Source: Chamaea fasciata (Eukaryota; Chordata; Aves; Passeriformes; Sylviidae). From it: 64,000 bases of DNA. Shown piece by piece: positions 1 through 33,400 of this stretch; position 1 is the first letter of the stretch, and each line of letters starts with the position of its first letter. The notes below the pieces were generated by a model that was not told the origin of the DNA, searched no databases, and saw only the letters and a list, made by a program, of their open reading frames with translations. Made by a program: the position numbers and the translations under genes. The stretch lies in assembly GCA_029207755.1 (NCBI GenBank), contig JARCOQ010000002.1:112393745-112457744 (forward strand). Reading direction: 5' to 3'.

Positions 1-2
1 TC

Positions 3-21288
<21,286 letters not shown>

Positions 21289-22320
21289 GCAAAAGGTGCT
21301 GAGTGGTGCTTTTTTTTTTTATTACCTGGGGTGAGGAGGCTGCTGGAGCTCAGGGGCTTCTCCAGCTGCGCAGGGATGCGCTCACCAGCGATGGCAGCTG
21401 ATGGACTGAGGTGTTTGAGTGTGACTGAGGCCAGGGGCAAGGCCAAGAGCTGGAGTCTGCTGTGCTCTGTGTCATTCATTCCATGCCTGCCCACCGTGCC
21501 TGGATCCAGACATTCCCCTCCCAGGGACGTGTGAGAGAAGGATGAGACTTGTGCATTCCCCCTGCTTTTTTTTTTCTTTTTTTTTTTTTCCCCTTTGTGC
21601 CAAACTAATTTAAGAACTAACATTATGCTTTTATTTTCCTCAAAACAAAAAGAAAAAAAAAAAAAAAGATGGCATAGATTTGTGGTTCGTTGCAGTGATC
21701 AATATTTTGGGCTGAGAGCCTCCAGCGTAGAATAAGCACAACAGCAGTCTGCTTGAAATTAATGCAGGAGTTGAAGAAAGGGCTATTTAAAATACAGTTA
21801 ATCAGGTTTCTGCTATGTTTTTTAATGGAGACATTGATTACAGATTTGCATGTACTCAAAGTTTATGAGGCAGACTTAATAACAAGGCAGGATTCCAAAA
21901 AAACTAAGCGGAAGTAAAAGCTTAACACTGTTGTCTTCATGTACAGTACTACCTTGTATGTATCCTGAGATCAGTAAACTGGACTATGTGCTTAGTGGTT
22001 TTTCTTAAATGAGGAAGTCAAGAGGTGAAATTCGTGCTGGACTGGAACTGGATGGTCCGTTCTAACACCGTTGTACCAATTTGAAAAAACACTGTTTGGA
22101 GGGGGTGATGACTAGAACTGATATACTGTGTATATAGGATTTCTACCTGTTGTGTGCTTTTTTTCTACTGAAGAAAATAGATTGCTTAGAGTGGGTATGT
22201 TTTAATACACCTTTTAATTTCACTCTTTTCGAAATACAAATGTGGCCTGTTATTAATAAAAATTGTGTTCTACAACTTGTCTGTATTTCAGAGTCAATAA
22301 AGCAACTGAAAACCCCTTGA
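21289..22320 (+). other. RIPK4: RIPK4 3' UTR
   Basis: Non-coding sequence from the stop to the inferred cleavage site. It has T runs at about 21310 and 21567-21590 and an A run at 21653-21667. The 3' half is AU-rich. The end point is inferred from the AATAAA at 22296 and is not exact. Confidence 0.7.
22255..22301 (+). terminator. RIPK4: RIPK4 polyadenylation signals (two AATAAA)
   Basis: Canonical AATAAA occurs at 22255-22260 and 22296-22301. A GT-rich stretch (CGTGTGTTCAGTG) follows at about 22345, fitting a downstream element. Either or both could be used. Confidence 0.7.
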
Positions 22321-22355
22321 CCAACAACAGCAGAACACAGCTATCGTGTGTTCAG

Positions 22356-22482
22356 TGATCACAGAAGGGCCTGGGTTAGAAGGGACCTTAAAGACCCCAT
22401 GATGTGAGCAGGGACACCTTCCACTAGATCAGGTTACTCAGAGCTCCATCCAGCCTTGTCCTGAATGATGTTGAAGCCCAGA
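22356..22482 (-). mobile_element. CR1 LINE fragment just past the RIPK4 poly(A) site
   Basis: It reads GATCACAGAAGGGCCTGGGTTAG, then GAAGGGACCTTAAAGACC, GGGACACCTTCCACTAGATC and CATCCAGCCTTGTCCTGAA. These are CR1 3'-end blocks in antisense orientation, beginning some 55 bases after the second AATAAA. Confidence 0.8.
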
Positions 22483-23945
22483 CTGGTGACATGTAAGGCT
22501 GCCCTCAGTTTTACATTCCCTACAGCTTTACAGAAGGTCAGGAGCTTGAAGGAATGGGAGGTGTTTGTTATTTACAGAACAAAACTGTAGAGCAAAACCT
22601 CACATAACCTTTATGCATGTAACACATTGATATGCAGCTGGGATGGTTTCCTCTTATGCTGTAGCTGTTTGGAGAATGAAATGGTATTAAAAAGTAGATG
22701 GTGAAGCCATGGAGGTCACAAACCAATGCCACTCTTTAGCAGAGCATGGCAGTGCCAGCAAGCTTCTAAAGCTGCTGACTGAAACTTCTCATTCACTAAA
22801 CAAAACTGTCATTTTCCTACTGCTCCCTTCCACTTCTTTGGACACCAATAAGGTGGCCATGTTTCATTAGGCTGTGCTTAATCACTGTCTCAATATAGCA
22901 AATTCAGCCACAGACCACTTGGTCTCTCAAGCTTAAACGCTTGGGTTAGCCTAGCACACACCATTCCCTTCTATTTCACAGTCTCCTGAACAGTGAGATT
23001 AAAGATACTTAAATTCCGGTACTTGCCTGAAGTGCAAAAGAGCTGTAAGACCAGGTAACAGCAGTCTTGCACCTCCTAATAAAGGTGGTTCACACCAGCA
23101 AGACAAGGGGAAAGTACACTTATAAAATGCTTTTAAAACAGCTCAAACACTGCTTCGCCAGTACATTCCTTCAGTGCCTAATAATAGTACATTAGCTTCT
23201 AATTAAACATGAGGCCACATCATGAGTCCTTGTTTCCATGCTGTCTTTCACAATAAAAGGCACCAGCTATGCATTACAGAGAAGGCAACACAGCTGGCAC
23301 TGGGCAGAAAAAACCGAAAGGATTGCAATGACATGCTGCCAGTATTGGAGTGGGTATTTTCCCCTGTGGACCAGCCTTCCTTGGGGGCAGGAGGGGTGAG
23401 TGGGGGTGCTAAATTGGCACTAATGCAACAATTAGGAATTACTGTTTTGTAAAGGTCTCCTACGGGTGACTTTTCTAGTCCTATGTGCACTCCTCTGACA
23501 TAGCTGAAGTCTCTGGCTGTTGACCTAAAGCTTACAGGCATTTCTTTCTTTCCAATCTCAGGTGTGTTCTTTAAAAAAAAAAAACAAAAAAAAACCACCA
23601 CAACTGTTGGCTTGGGAGGTGGGTTTGAGGTGGTGTGTGACACGAAGGGCTCCATGGAGATGAGCCTGCTCCAGGTCCCCAACTGCTCCCTTGCAGGTGA
23701 GAGGGCTGAGAGATGAACATCAAAGCTTCCTGCTCACCTCCAGGATCAGGCAGAGGTTGCTTGCAGGGTTTCTGGAGACACTGCACTCATCTGCTTCCTT
23801 TGGGCATCTGACCATGGCCTGAGGTGGCTATTTCAGCCCAGGGATAAACATAAGGGAAAAAAAAAAAAAGATGCAGTGAAATGATGCCTGTGACCATAAC
23901 CTTCACCTTTTCATCTCTAGATGTGGTTTTTCTGCCTGCACAGCT
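22483..23945. other. Intergenic, nothing recognised
   Basis: No repeat family or gene is recognised, apart from A runs at about 23571-23595 and 23858-23869. Short open frames on both strands resemble nothing I know. Confidence 0.6.
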
Positions 23946-24329
23946 CCGGTGGCACAGTCTGGGTTCGTGGTGCCGTCTCCCCGAGCAGGGGCTCCAGCAG
24001 CGGGGAAGGTGCCTCACACCATCCCCATTCCTGGCTCCTCCGTCTGCCCCGGGGCAGACACAGCCCCTGCTGCATTACATTACCTTACCTGTCTTTGCAG
24101 CAGTTTGTTCCCAGCACCAGGCAGCTTTATTTACCTGCTGCTCGGCGCCGTGTTTGTACAGGCCTGGAGAGGACTCGACAAGCCTGCGGTTCAAAGGCGC
24201 TGCTCTGCTCGGAGGTGGCGGAAAAGGGGAGAGAATTGCTGGGTGATTGCAAAGAGGCCCCGAGGCAAACCTCAACCCTTTCATTCCTGCCTCCTCTCCT
24301 CTCTTGCACCACCTTGGCTCCGCTCAACG
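23946..24329. promoter_or_regulatory. CpG-rich patch downstream of RIPK4
   Basis: By hand count there are 18 CpG in about 384 bases, in otherwise CpG-poor intergenic DNA. Clusters include GCTCGGCGCCGTG and CTCGGAGGTGGCGG. It could be a distal regulatory element or a small promoter. It has no convincing open frame, and no transcript is implied by the sequence. Confidence 0.35.
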
Positions 24330-24404
24330 TCAGGCTTGCAAGAAAAACAAGGCATGTGGGAGCTGCTCTGCAAGGCCTCCCTTAGCAGAGAGGTCTGGAG
24401 GAGG

Positions 24405-24414
24405 GGACATGTCC
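24405..24414. promoter_or_regulatory. p53/p63 half-site in a near-palindrome
   Basis: GGACATGTCC is a perfect self-complementary half-site, set in AGGGGACATGTCCTCC. It lies 75 bases past the CpG-rich patch. A single half-site is weak evidence. Confidence 0.2.
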
Positions 24415-24939
24415 TCCCTTCCTCATTCCTTTAACCCCAGATGGGTGGCATGAGGTGCAGACCAGCTCATGGGTGTCTCCAAAAATCCCAGGCAAAGCCT
24501 GTAGGTTCTAAAGTGCTCACAGGGTGTAAACCTATGTTACCTGTCTCAGGACTCAGCTGTTGGTCAGATCCTGTTGTTGCTGTGCCTTGGGGAGGGAGTA
24601 TCCAGCCTTTCCCCTTGCTTAACTTTTGATGTGTTTCTTGGAGGAGACCCACCCAAGCAAGGAAGACAGAGCAGTGGGTTCTTTAGATGCTAGTCCTGGG
24701 GCCAGGGGGTTGAGGGAAGATGCCCAGCTGCATTTTGCCTGTCCTGTTCTTTGGCTAAAACCACCTGAAGGTGCGCCCAGGTCTCTGCATGAAGCCTGTA
24801 ACAACTTCGGCCACACCAGTTTGGTGTTGGTGAGGGATGGATCATTCACAGCACTGCTCCACTGCCTCCCCTCTCCGTTCTTCTGGGATGCTCTTTCACC
24901 CAGGGCTGTGGTAAAATGCCAAACCCAGGCACTCCTATG

Positions 24940-25020
24940 GAATCACAGAATCGTTTAGGCTGGAAAAGCCCTCCAAAATCATCAAGTCCAGCCATTTACC
25001 CAGCACTGCCATGTCCACTA
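24940..25020 (-). mobile_element. CR1 LINE fragment, short
   Basis: GGAATCACAGAATCGTTTAG is followed by GCTGGAAAAGCCCTCCAAAA and TCATCAAGTCCAGCC. This is the 3' end of a different CR1 subfamily from the others here, antisense, about 80 bases. Confidence 0.8.
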
Positions 25021-26818
25021 CTGCTGCCAACCCAAGCCAGGGAGAGCCTCACGCCCCAAGGCGAGCGCTGATTAAGCAGGGCAGGGTAGGAGCACAGGAA
25101 GCCCTTTCCAGGGGAGGTGGCACAGGCAGATCCCAACACGTCGGGCTGAGCGTCAGGGGCTGTCGGTGGTGAGACGCGGGGCTGGGAGGGCAGTGAGCTG
25201 TGCTGGAGAGCAGGGTGGGGAAGCTGTGCCCTGGGGACACTGCCACCCTGGAGAAGCTGGCATGGCACCCAGCTGGGCTGGAAAACCCTCACTGCTGCAC
25301 CAGAGAAGCCCTGAGCTTATAGAGGAACACTCGGCAGGCACTTGAGGAAGAATGGGATTTAAAATCAGTGCTGCCACTACCTAATTTACGTGGTGTTTTT
25401 GAAACACTGTGGGAGAGGCTTTCAGGCTTTGCTCTGCAGTGATGTAGAGCTAAGACCATTTAAAAACTAATAAAGAGCAACTTGTGATCCACACAGAAAC
25501 ACCTTGTCTAAGAGACTTGAGTAGAAACATGCAGAGGTGTAAGACAAACACTGCAGCTGTGGCAATGAGAAGGGGAAAGATGTTTTGCACTCTCCCCTGG
25601 ATGAGCAGGCAGGAGCCCGTTTGCTCTGCCCCAGAGGCACAGAGTAACCCTTGACCGTGACAGGAATAAGGGCCATGGGCCAACTCAGAACATGCACAGG
25701 GAGAGAAATTTGCCTGACGAGTCTCCCCCACCCCAGTCTCCATTGCCTGATCGGATCAGAGGAAATAAATCCTGGCAGAGCCAGTTTTCACAGGAGTTCA
25801 TGCCCTGACCCTGCCTCAACAGGGACTGGGTCCAATACGTTTCCCTTTTATCTATTTAAATAGGATTGCTTTTCTTAGTCCACTAACATGCAAAACATGC
25901 CAAGTCCTGTGCTGAATTACTGATGTCTGCTGTGTTTTAAAACCCCCAGTGAGGCTGGCTTTGCCCCAGCATCGCCTTGCTTTTGCAAAGATGCTTAGCT
26001 AGGGGCATTGTAGGAGGTTCAGCAGGCCTCAATTACAACTGACACTGGAAACTTCTATCTACATCCAAAAGCACACGTGCAGTGGGGTTTAGGAATTTGC
26101 AGAATCAAAGTCTAGACGTTTGTGGTGAATATAAAGGCTGACTTCAGCCTAACCTCTGCCAGTCTCCGCAGCTCACAAAAGACTACATCTTCCTTTAAAA
26201 TAAGGTAAGATTTAACATCTATTCAGCAGACCAGCCCATCCCAGCTTGAAGAAGATGCTGGATGCCCTGAGATTAACTTAGCCTGATGCCTGGCTTCCCA
26301 AAGCAGAAAAGCCTTTATTCCCCAGGTCTCAACACAAATCCAGATTCCGATGGAGATTTATTAAAGAAAGGTGGTACTGCTCCATTGCTCACCAAGCCAA
26401 ACTGCTCTCAGGATCATCTCTGTTCTCCCCCTATCCTTCAGGCTCCTGACACATTTCTCTCACTGCACCAATTCCCAGGGAAGAAGTTTGCTTTGGTGAA
26501 GCAAGCCAGGGCAGCCAGTGCAGATGCAGGCAAGCTCTCTGGCCACAGGTACAACCCACAGCCTGCACCTCCCTCCCTTTCACCAGGGCAGTGCTTTCTC
26601 TGCCAAAAAGGTCCCAGCTCTAGGTCATTTCCAAAGCAAAAAATCTTTGCAGAGTTGGAAACTGAGGGGCTCATTTCCCATCCTGTCTCCGCCAGCTTTG
26701 GGGAAAGAGAGAGCTGCAGACCTGCTCCCCATGACTGTGACAAGGACACAGCCCCAGACACGCTTTCAGCACAGCACCCTGTACTTCCTTCCCAAAGGCC
26801 TGCCAGGACGAGGCAGCT
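25021..26818. other. Intergenic, nothing recognised
   Basis: Unique-looking sequence. A 202-residue open frame at 26286-26894 (+) is Pro/Ser-rich, ends in the minisatellite and resembles no family I know. Confidence 0.55.
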
Positions 26819-26873
26819 CTGCAGCAGCCCTGCAGCAGCCTTGCAGCAGCCTTGCAGCAGCTCTGCAGCAGCT
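26819..26873. repeat. 11-bp minisatellite, five copies
   Basis: The unit is CTGCAGCAGCC with T/C changes at its ends, five copies in tandem. Confidence 0.9.
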
Positions 26874-28002
26874 CTTTGCCCTAGGTTGCAGTAGGCTCGG
26901 CGTGTGCTGGCAAGCTCCGCGCTACAGGTGACTCCAGCTCACGGGGCTGGCTGGGCTTTGCCAGCCAGCTTTTGGCAGGGAGGAGGCCTTGCAGATGCCA
27001 CTGGCCTTCATCCATTCATTTCTCCTCCTTAGTAACCAAAGCAGCCACTCGAGCCAGGGTGAAGCCCGATGGTGGAGGCTGTTGTTAATGAGCTGTGCTG
27101 GCAAGCACACCCAGCAAAGAGAAAGGGCTGGGGAGTCATCGTGGCTCAGAACCAGCCCGTGCCACTGGGGAAGCTGAGGCACACCTGATCCTCCCCCTCC
27201 TCCCTCTGAGTTTCCCTCACCTCTCAATTAGTTGAGAGGTAACTCAACTCCTCCTTCCTGGAGGAGTTGAAAGAAAAAATAAACTAAAAGGCCAACAAAT
27301 GTGGAGGGATACACCGGCCTCTCCCTGCTGGCAGAAGCCTGTGCCTGGAGGGGGTTCCCTTTTTCCCCACACTGGGGTGGGTGCTGGCAGCTGAAGGGCA
27401 GGGGGGAAGAAGGGCTGGCTTGGGGTCAGGCAGAGGGTGCAGCCCCCAGTGGCACATCTAGCCAAGCTCACCCTTGGAAAGGGGCTGTTCTGCTCCACGG
27501 TATTTTCAGGATGTGCTGCCAGACTCTCTAGCCTGAAGCAAGCCAAGAAAAGGTGCTCCAGGGGAGGCTGTCATTCCTTTAACAACAGCAGCCTGTTTCC
27601 AAGGGATTTTATGCATCTGACTCCCATTAAAAGCAGAGGGACGCCGACCTCTGGGACTTGGCCAGCGTTGTGCTTGACACCTGCAGACATCTGGAACTGC
27701 TCCTTCAGATGCCACCTCCTCTGCTCCCTCCCGGCCCACACTGCAGCACCTTGCTCCAGCCAATGCTCTACAAGCGTGCAGAAAAACGTGTAAAGTCAGG
27801 CTGCTTCCATGTAAAATTCCCAGAACTGCTCTGAGGTGTGCCAAAAAGGCCCCCAGTGAGTGCCACTACTTTGTCCCCTCTGTGAGCTTGCAGGCAGGGC
27901 ACCTCCAGTGTCACAAGTTGGCACAAGGGTCACCACAAGGCAGTGGGACATCCCAGGGAAGGACCCAACTCACTGCTCAACCCCATCTGAGCTCTTTGAG
28001 AG
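26874..28002. other. Intergenic, nothing recognised
   Basis: Fairly GC-rich unique-looking sequence up to the sharp start of the G-depleted element. No gene or repeat is recognised. Confidence 0.55.
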
Positions 28003-28568
28003 TGTTATAAATGCATATTCTAAAGTTGGCTAGTCATAAATATTAAAATAAATACTACATATAGTGTTAAAATAATTTTACTTTTATTTCTACTATTAAC
28101 AAAACTTAAACATAGTAGTAGTAACTAATATAATTATGCATAGGCTATCTATTTAATCAAAATAACATCCAAAAAATCTAATAAAAACCCTATTACTAAT
28201 ATAACAGTTATCAACATCTACCATTTAAAAAAACATAAACCAAAGCCCAAACTAAAAGTAATAAAGAACCAAACTAAAACCACAACCAAAAAACACACAT
28301 ACTCTACAAAACCCAAAAAATAACCATACTAAACAGTTCCTAAAATATAAAAATTAGTCTGTAAAAAAATATAAATATGCACAATAGTCTATAAATATGC
28401 AACAAACTAATGTAATTTTATTAAGTATTTAAAAAATATATCCAAAAATAATAAGTATACTCTTAACTAAATACCAAACACCCAACCATTTAACCCTTTA
28501 CTTTGTCTCCTATTACCTTTTTATTCAACTTCTTAAATTTTACCAAAAAAGTAAACCTCATTTTTTCA
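28003..28568 (+). mobile_element. LTR-like element with G-to-A hypermutation footprint (probable solo LTR)
   Basis: It opens TGTTATAAATGC and closes TTTTTTCA, the TG..CA ends typical of retroviral LTRs. From 28021 to 28560 I count 27 G against 96 C on the + strand. Of the 27 G, 18 are followed by T, 6 by C, 2 by G and 1 by A. G is therefore missing almost only where a purine follows. Composition returns to normal within a few bases on both sides. No target-site duplication is clear and there is no internal coding region. LTR identity is inferred from ends, length and edges; the base skew is directly seen. Confidence 0.6.
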
Positions 28569-28911
28569 CGCGAGGAATCAACAGGGACAGGGTGAGGTAG
28601 GAGGCAATAGGGATGGGATCTTGAGCCACTCCAGCTCTTTAGGGTGGCTCTTTCCTCCCTGCCCTCACAGGGACAGCCAGGTGCCTGTGCCCCTCCCTGC
28701 ACAGGCACACACGTGCCTGCCCTCACTCACGCAACACTCATTTCTTATTTTTACTGAAATCAGCCACTGAAAGTGACTGAAAATCAGACACTTGCCAAGG
28801 CAGGGAGCTCTCAGGTCACTGCATCCACCAAACTCCCCCCCAGCACAAGATGCTCACAGACAGAGCCATCACTCTTTGCAGAATAAAACACAAGAATGGA
28901 GATGGCAGTAA
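28569..28911. other. Intergenic, nothing recognised
   Basis: Ordinary GC-balanced sequence between the G-depleted element and a CR1 fragment. Confidence 0.6.
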
Positions 28912-29345
28912 CTCACAGAATTCACAGAATTTCACAGAATCACTGAGTTGGAAGAGACCTTCAAGATAATTGAGTCCAACCCATGCCCTAACACCTCAAC
29001 TAAACCATTGCACTGAGTGCCACATCCAGTCTTTTTTAAAACACATCCAGGGATGGTGGCTCCACCACCTCCCTGGGCAGACCATTCCAGTACTTTATTA
29101 TTCTTTTCATGAAAAGCTTTATCCTAGTATCCAGCCTATATTTCCCTTGGCTCAGCTTAAGACTGTGTCCTCTCGTTCTGTCAGTTGCTGCCTGGAGAAA
29201 GAGACCAACCCCACCTGACTACAGCCACCTTTTAGGAAGTTGTAGAGAGTGATAAGGTCACTCCTGAGTCTCCTTTTGTCCAGGCTAAACAACCCCAGCT
29301 CCCCTCCACAACTCATCTCTGCTTGTGCAGTGCTTTGCTGACCTG
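28912..29345 (-). mobile_element. CR1 LINE fragment, about 430 bp
   Basis: It starts with ACTCACAGAATTCACAG repeats, then AGTTGGAAGAGACCTTCAAG, ACACCTCAACTAAACC, CACCACCTCCCTGGGCAG, TCAGTTGCTGCCTGGAGAAA and CAGGCTAAACAACCCCAGCT. This is the long form of the CR1 3' region, antisense. Confidence 0.88.
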
Positions 29346-30299
29346 GTCACACCGACTTGCTTGGTCCCACAGCAGATTGCAGCTCTCCCCTTTAGCTGCT
29401 CCATCCCTGCTCCCTGAGGTCTATCAGAACATCCACGTGGCTAAAAGCTGCCTCAAGGTGTGTCCCTCAAGACTGCCAAAGCTTGGAGTTAGACACATCA
29501 CTGCTCTGCCACAACCCCGTAATCCACTCCCATGGGAGACTGCTGCTGTCAGAAAGAAATCAAATCCTATCTGCAAAGAAAGAGGAAAAAACATCCACTG
29601 CCTCAGCCATGAACACTGGTATGGCTGTTCCCAGCTCAGAAAGCACAATTTGGGTGTGATCAGCATTCCTCAAATTCAGTTTTGCCTCAAGAGTTTCCTG
29701 TGTTAAAAGCCCAAGGAAAAAATCAAACCATAATTCCTCTCTAAGCAGGTAGGAAGTACAGTGCTCATAGGGAAAACGCCTTCCACATACCAGTCACTTG
29801 TCACAGTGTCCACTTTATCTATAGTATTTAAATATTTCCAGAATCCTACACTGTTCTCCAGTTATCATTTTAAAAAAAATTAATAGATGCATATGTATTG
29901 TTGTACATATTCAGACACATAAATACATATGTGTGTACATATATTCATACACATAAAAAAAAACCCTTGAAAGCATTTTTTTGATCAGTCTAAAGTCATC
30001 CTGCCCTTGGATTCTGCTTCTACCTCCTCTTGTGGCAGAATAAGTCATCTTTACCTTCTTTTTAGCAGTCACATGAGACAGGATACAAACTCCCACTGAT
30101 TCCCCTACAACACTACTTGTTGACAACAGCTCCAACCCCATCCCATCCCAACCACCCAAATCCAAGCCCAAGTGCAAGGACTTGGGTCCAAAATGGTACA
30201 TGAGGCTTCTGCTCCTGCATCACCAAAAACTATAGGAGCTGCAAGTATCTTTCTTACTTTTGGCCTCATCTCTTTGCAGTGATTTATTGTGGTTTATTT
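29346..30299. other. Intergenic, nothing recognised
   Basis: It has a TA/CA-rich stretch at about 29880-29960. No gene is recognised. Confidence 0.55.
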
Positions 30300-30422
30300 G
30301 TGCCCGGCTGGATGGGGCTCTGAGCAACCTGGTCCAGCAGAAGGTGTCCCTGCCCATGGCAGTGGGGTTGGAACTGGATGATCTTTAAGGTTCCTTCCAA
30401 CCCAAATCATTTCTATGACTCC
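30300..30422 (+). mobile_element. CR1 LINE fragment, sense orientation
   Basis: GCTGGATGGGGCTCTGAGCA, then GTGTCCCTGCCCATGGCAG, GAACTGGATGATCTTTAAGG and TTCCTTCCAACCC, ending in ATTTCTATGACT. These are the CR1 3' end and terminal repeat on the + strand. Confidence 0.9.
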
Positions 30423-33400
30423 TCCCCTTGCCCCTCAGCTGCCTTCTTCACCATGTTTTAATAACTGTTGCTCCTCTAAGGGTCATCCTTTGGCCCATAA
30501 AGAAGAGATTTACCAAGAATTTCTTATATTCATTGCAGACATCCATGTGCACACACAGAGTGGGTAGTTGCAGAGCTACGTTGCTTTTTGTCAAGCCTCT
30601 TCCTGCCCTGTTTTCCCAAGCTCTGTTTGTTTCCCCAGGTTTACTCTCAGGCGCTGAACGTATCCCAGATTAACAAAATTCACCAGAGACCAAGATGCAA
30701 AAGGGCAAAAACTTCCAGCCAAGTGGATGAAGGCTTCCAGCAAAGTTAGGTTTATATATCTCAGCTAAAAATGTCCCCTTGCCCCCTTCCTATGCCTGGT
30801 GAGTGCCAAGGCTCTGTGCCAAGCCCTGGCCACTCCTCACCAGCCACGCTGTCGTGCCAGAGGATTATGGCTTCCTCGAAGGCCTCCTGAGAGGCTTCAA
30901 TTATCTTCCTTGATCAGATATCAAAGCTTCTGTGCCAGCAGAGAGCGAGGAGCAGAGAAGAGTCACTGCTGAGCAAACACAGGTGTCCTGCAGGGAGAGC
31001 GAGCCCCAGCACCTCAGCTCCACACAAAGTTTCATTTCTTGAGAGGTCTGTTTTGGGAGAGGCACAGCCCAGCTCTTGAGAGATGCTGGGGCTTTGGGGG
31101 CAGTTCTGCTGCTCCCCAACTCCATAAGAGTTAAGTGATATGGAAGAGGGAATTCATTGGTGCTGCTGGAGAAACCTGCCAGAAGGCCAGAGCCAGCCTC
31201 AGTTTTGGGGTTTGGCTCCCCCCCGCAGTGCTTTTCACGCCTTAATGATATGGGTTATCACATGGCCAGAGTGTTGTGAACCACCTGTAAATGAGTCACT
31301 CTCTGAGGGTCCAGCCCTTGCAGATTGGCTTAAAGTAATTTCAGTGAGACTGCTCTTCGGAGGTGTTTTGTAAAGTAAAAGGTTTAATCAATGAAAAATA
31401 ACAAGCATTACAGAAAACAAAAGAAAAGCCGCTCACAGGTGTCCAAGAAAACCTCTGACACCCTGCTAAACACTCCAAAAAGCCTCTCCTTCCTTTGTGC
31501 TCCTTCCTAAACACTGAATGTTCTAGGAGGGACAACCTGGCCTGCTGTCAATCGGGAGAGACACAGGATTTGAAGAACAGCAAAAATGTTCCATAGATGC
31601 TATCCTCTTGGCACTCAGCCGATCACTGTCAGAAGGGTATCAAAGTTTCTGGGTTCTTTACCTTATAAGAAGTGCAAGGGGTGAGTCTTAAGCTTCTCTC
31701 TATGTGGAAAACACTTGCTGGGTGTGGGAAATGCATTCCTACACCTTAAAGCTCTTCCTGAACAACCCATCCAATCCTCCAGCTTTGCCCAAAAGGAATT
31801 TGGCCGACAGCAGGGAGGTTAAGGTGTCAGTACAAGCACATCTGATGCCAGCAGAGTCTGGCTGCAGATCTGAGTTGTGACACGATTAATACCTAATGAG
31901 GATATAAATATTATATTGTGACACACATAAGATCACCAGGTTTCCATGGAATATGTTGCTGTTGAGGAGCAAAGAAATAATCCTTTAACCATGGATTAAA
32001 TTTAGTGCTATTTGACATCCCATCCTTCAACCAAGCCATTAAGAGAACCTGGGACAGGAAGATTTCCTCACCAGAAATACTCACATCTGGGTGAGGTATT
32101 TTCTAGCATACATGCAAATAAGAAGTTATGAGGCTCTCCAAGGAATGGCTGCTCCAACCTAGTGCCTGCTTTGTGCCTAGGCTACATTAAAAGCTGATCT
32201 CTTGTCTGAAAAAGGTCATTAAGCTGCAAACGTATCTGTCCTGTCTTTCTTCCAACCCAGTCTTAGCCACGAATTTCACCCACCAGACCTTAAGCCAGCT
32301 CCTAGAAGCCCACATTTGGTGTCCCTTGAAGGGGTGTTGTCACTGCAGGGTGACCCAGCTGGACCTCCCAGGCCGTGCCTGCAGTCCCCACACACGCCAA
32401 GGGTCCATCCAGCCTGCCCTTCCTTTCCCCCCTGTGCCAGCTGCCACTGGAAGGGTGCTCAAGCCTCTCTTCATCTCCTGCTCCTCTTCTGGGCCCTGCC
32501 CTCTGAGTCGTGGCAGATTCCTGCATCCAGAGCTGAAAGGTGAATCCTCAGTGACTCACAGGGCAGGGGGGCAGGGAAGGAAATGAACACAAAGGATGAC
32601 CCATGTATTTCGGCCCTCTCCAGAGATTTTCTCCTCTGTATCCTGCAGGGCTGCACTGTGATCTCCACAGGCTGGAGGCGTCTGCTTCCCTGGAGAAGCT
32701 GTTTCAGTGTTTTGTGGGAGTACTGCTGCCAACATCCTCTGTAACTCAGCCTGTTACCCTGCACAGTCACTACAGGTTTTTCTTCTCTCTCTGACACCTA
32801 CAATGGAGGTCCCCAGGGATCCACCTCTCACTTCCTCCTATCTTAGCTGAGCCGAGTTATTAAGAATCTCTCTCTCTAGCAGCAGCAAAATGGGGACAGA
32901 CATGGCAAACTTAGGAATTCAGTGAGAAGAAAGTCAACTCCTGCAAAAGAAATGTGGAGGAAGAACATCAAGAAGAGAGCAGGAAATGAAAAGCACGTTG
33001 TGGAATCATGCAGCGTCCCTGTAACAAAATCAGTTATACAACTACTTGTGAGGGCACCTATTTGCATTATTCATAGGGTATTAATTACACAACTCTTAAT
33101 TTTTTCCTTTTGACACTTTGCCATTACAGCTCAACACCTGCAGCAGGTAACCCAGCAGCGCTTTTCTGCCTCCAACACAGCCTATTCAGTTTTCCCCTCC
33201 TGCCTAATTATGACAATTACTTTCTTATCCTCATCTTTTATTTCCCTTTACTCCCATTGTTTGAACCAGCCATTACGACTTTAATGTTCCTGTACCAAAA
33301 GTTGTTCTCTGCAGACCTCACCCCAAGAAAGCACCATGATATCACCTGGTGTCAGGTAACAGCTGAAATCAGCTCTCCACCAGGTGCTTTTCTGGCAGCT

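Noticed and set aside
28003..28568. Nuclear copy of mitochondrial DNA, because the strand is A/C-rich and G-poor
   Set aside because: No mitochondrial gene or tRNA pattern is recognised. The selective loss of G before purines is not expected in mitochondrial DNA. A database search would settle it.
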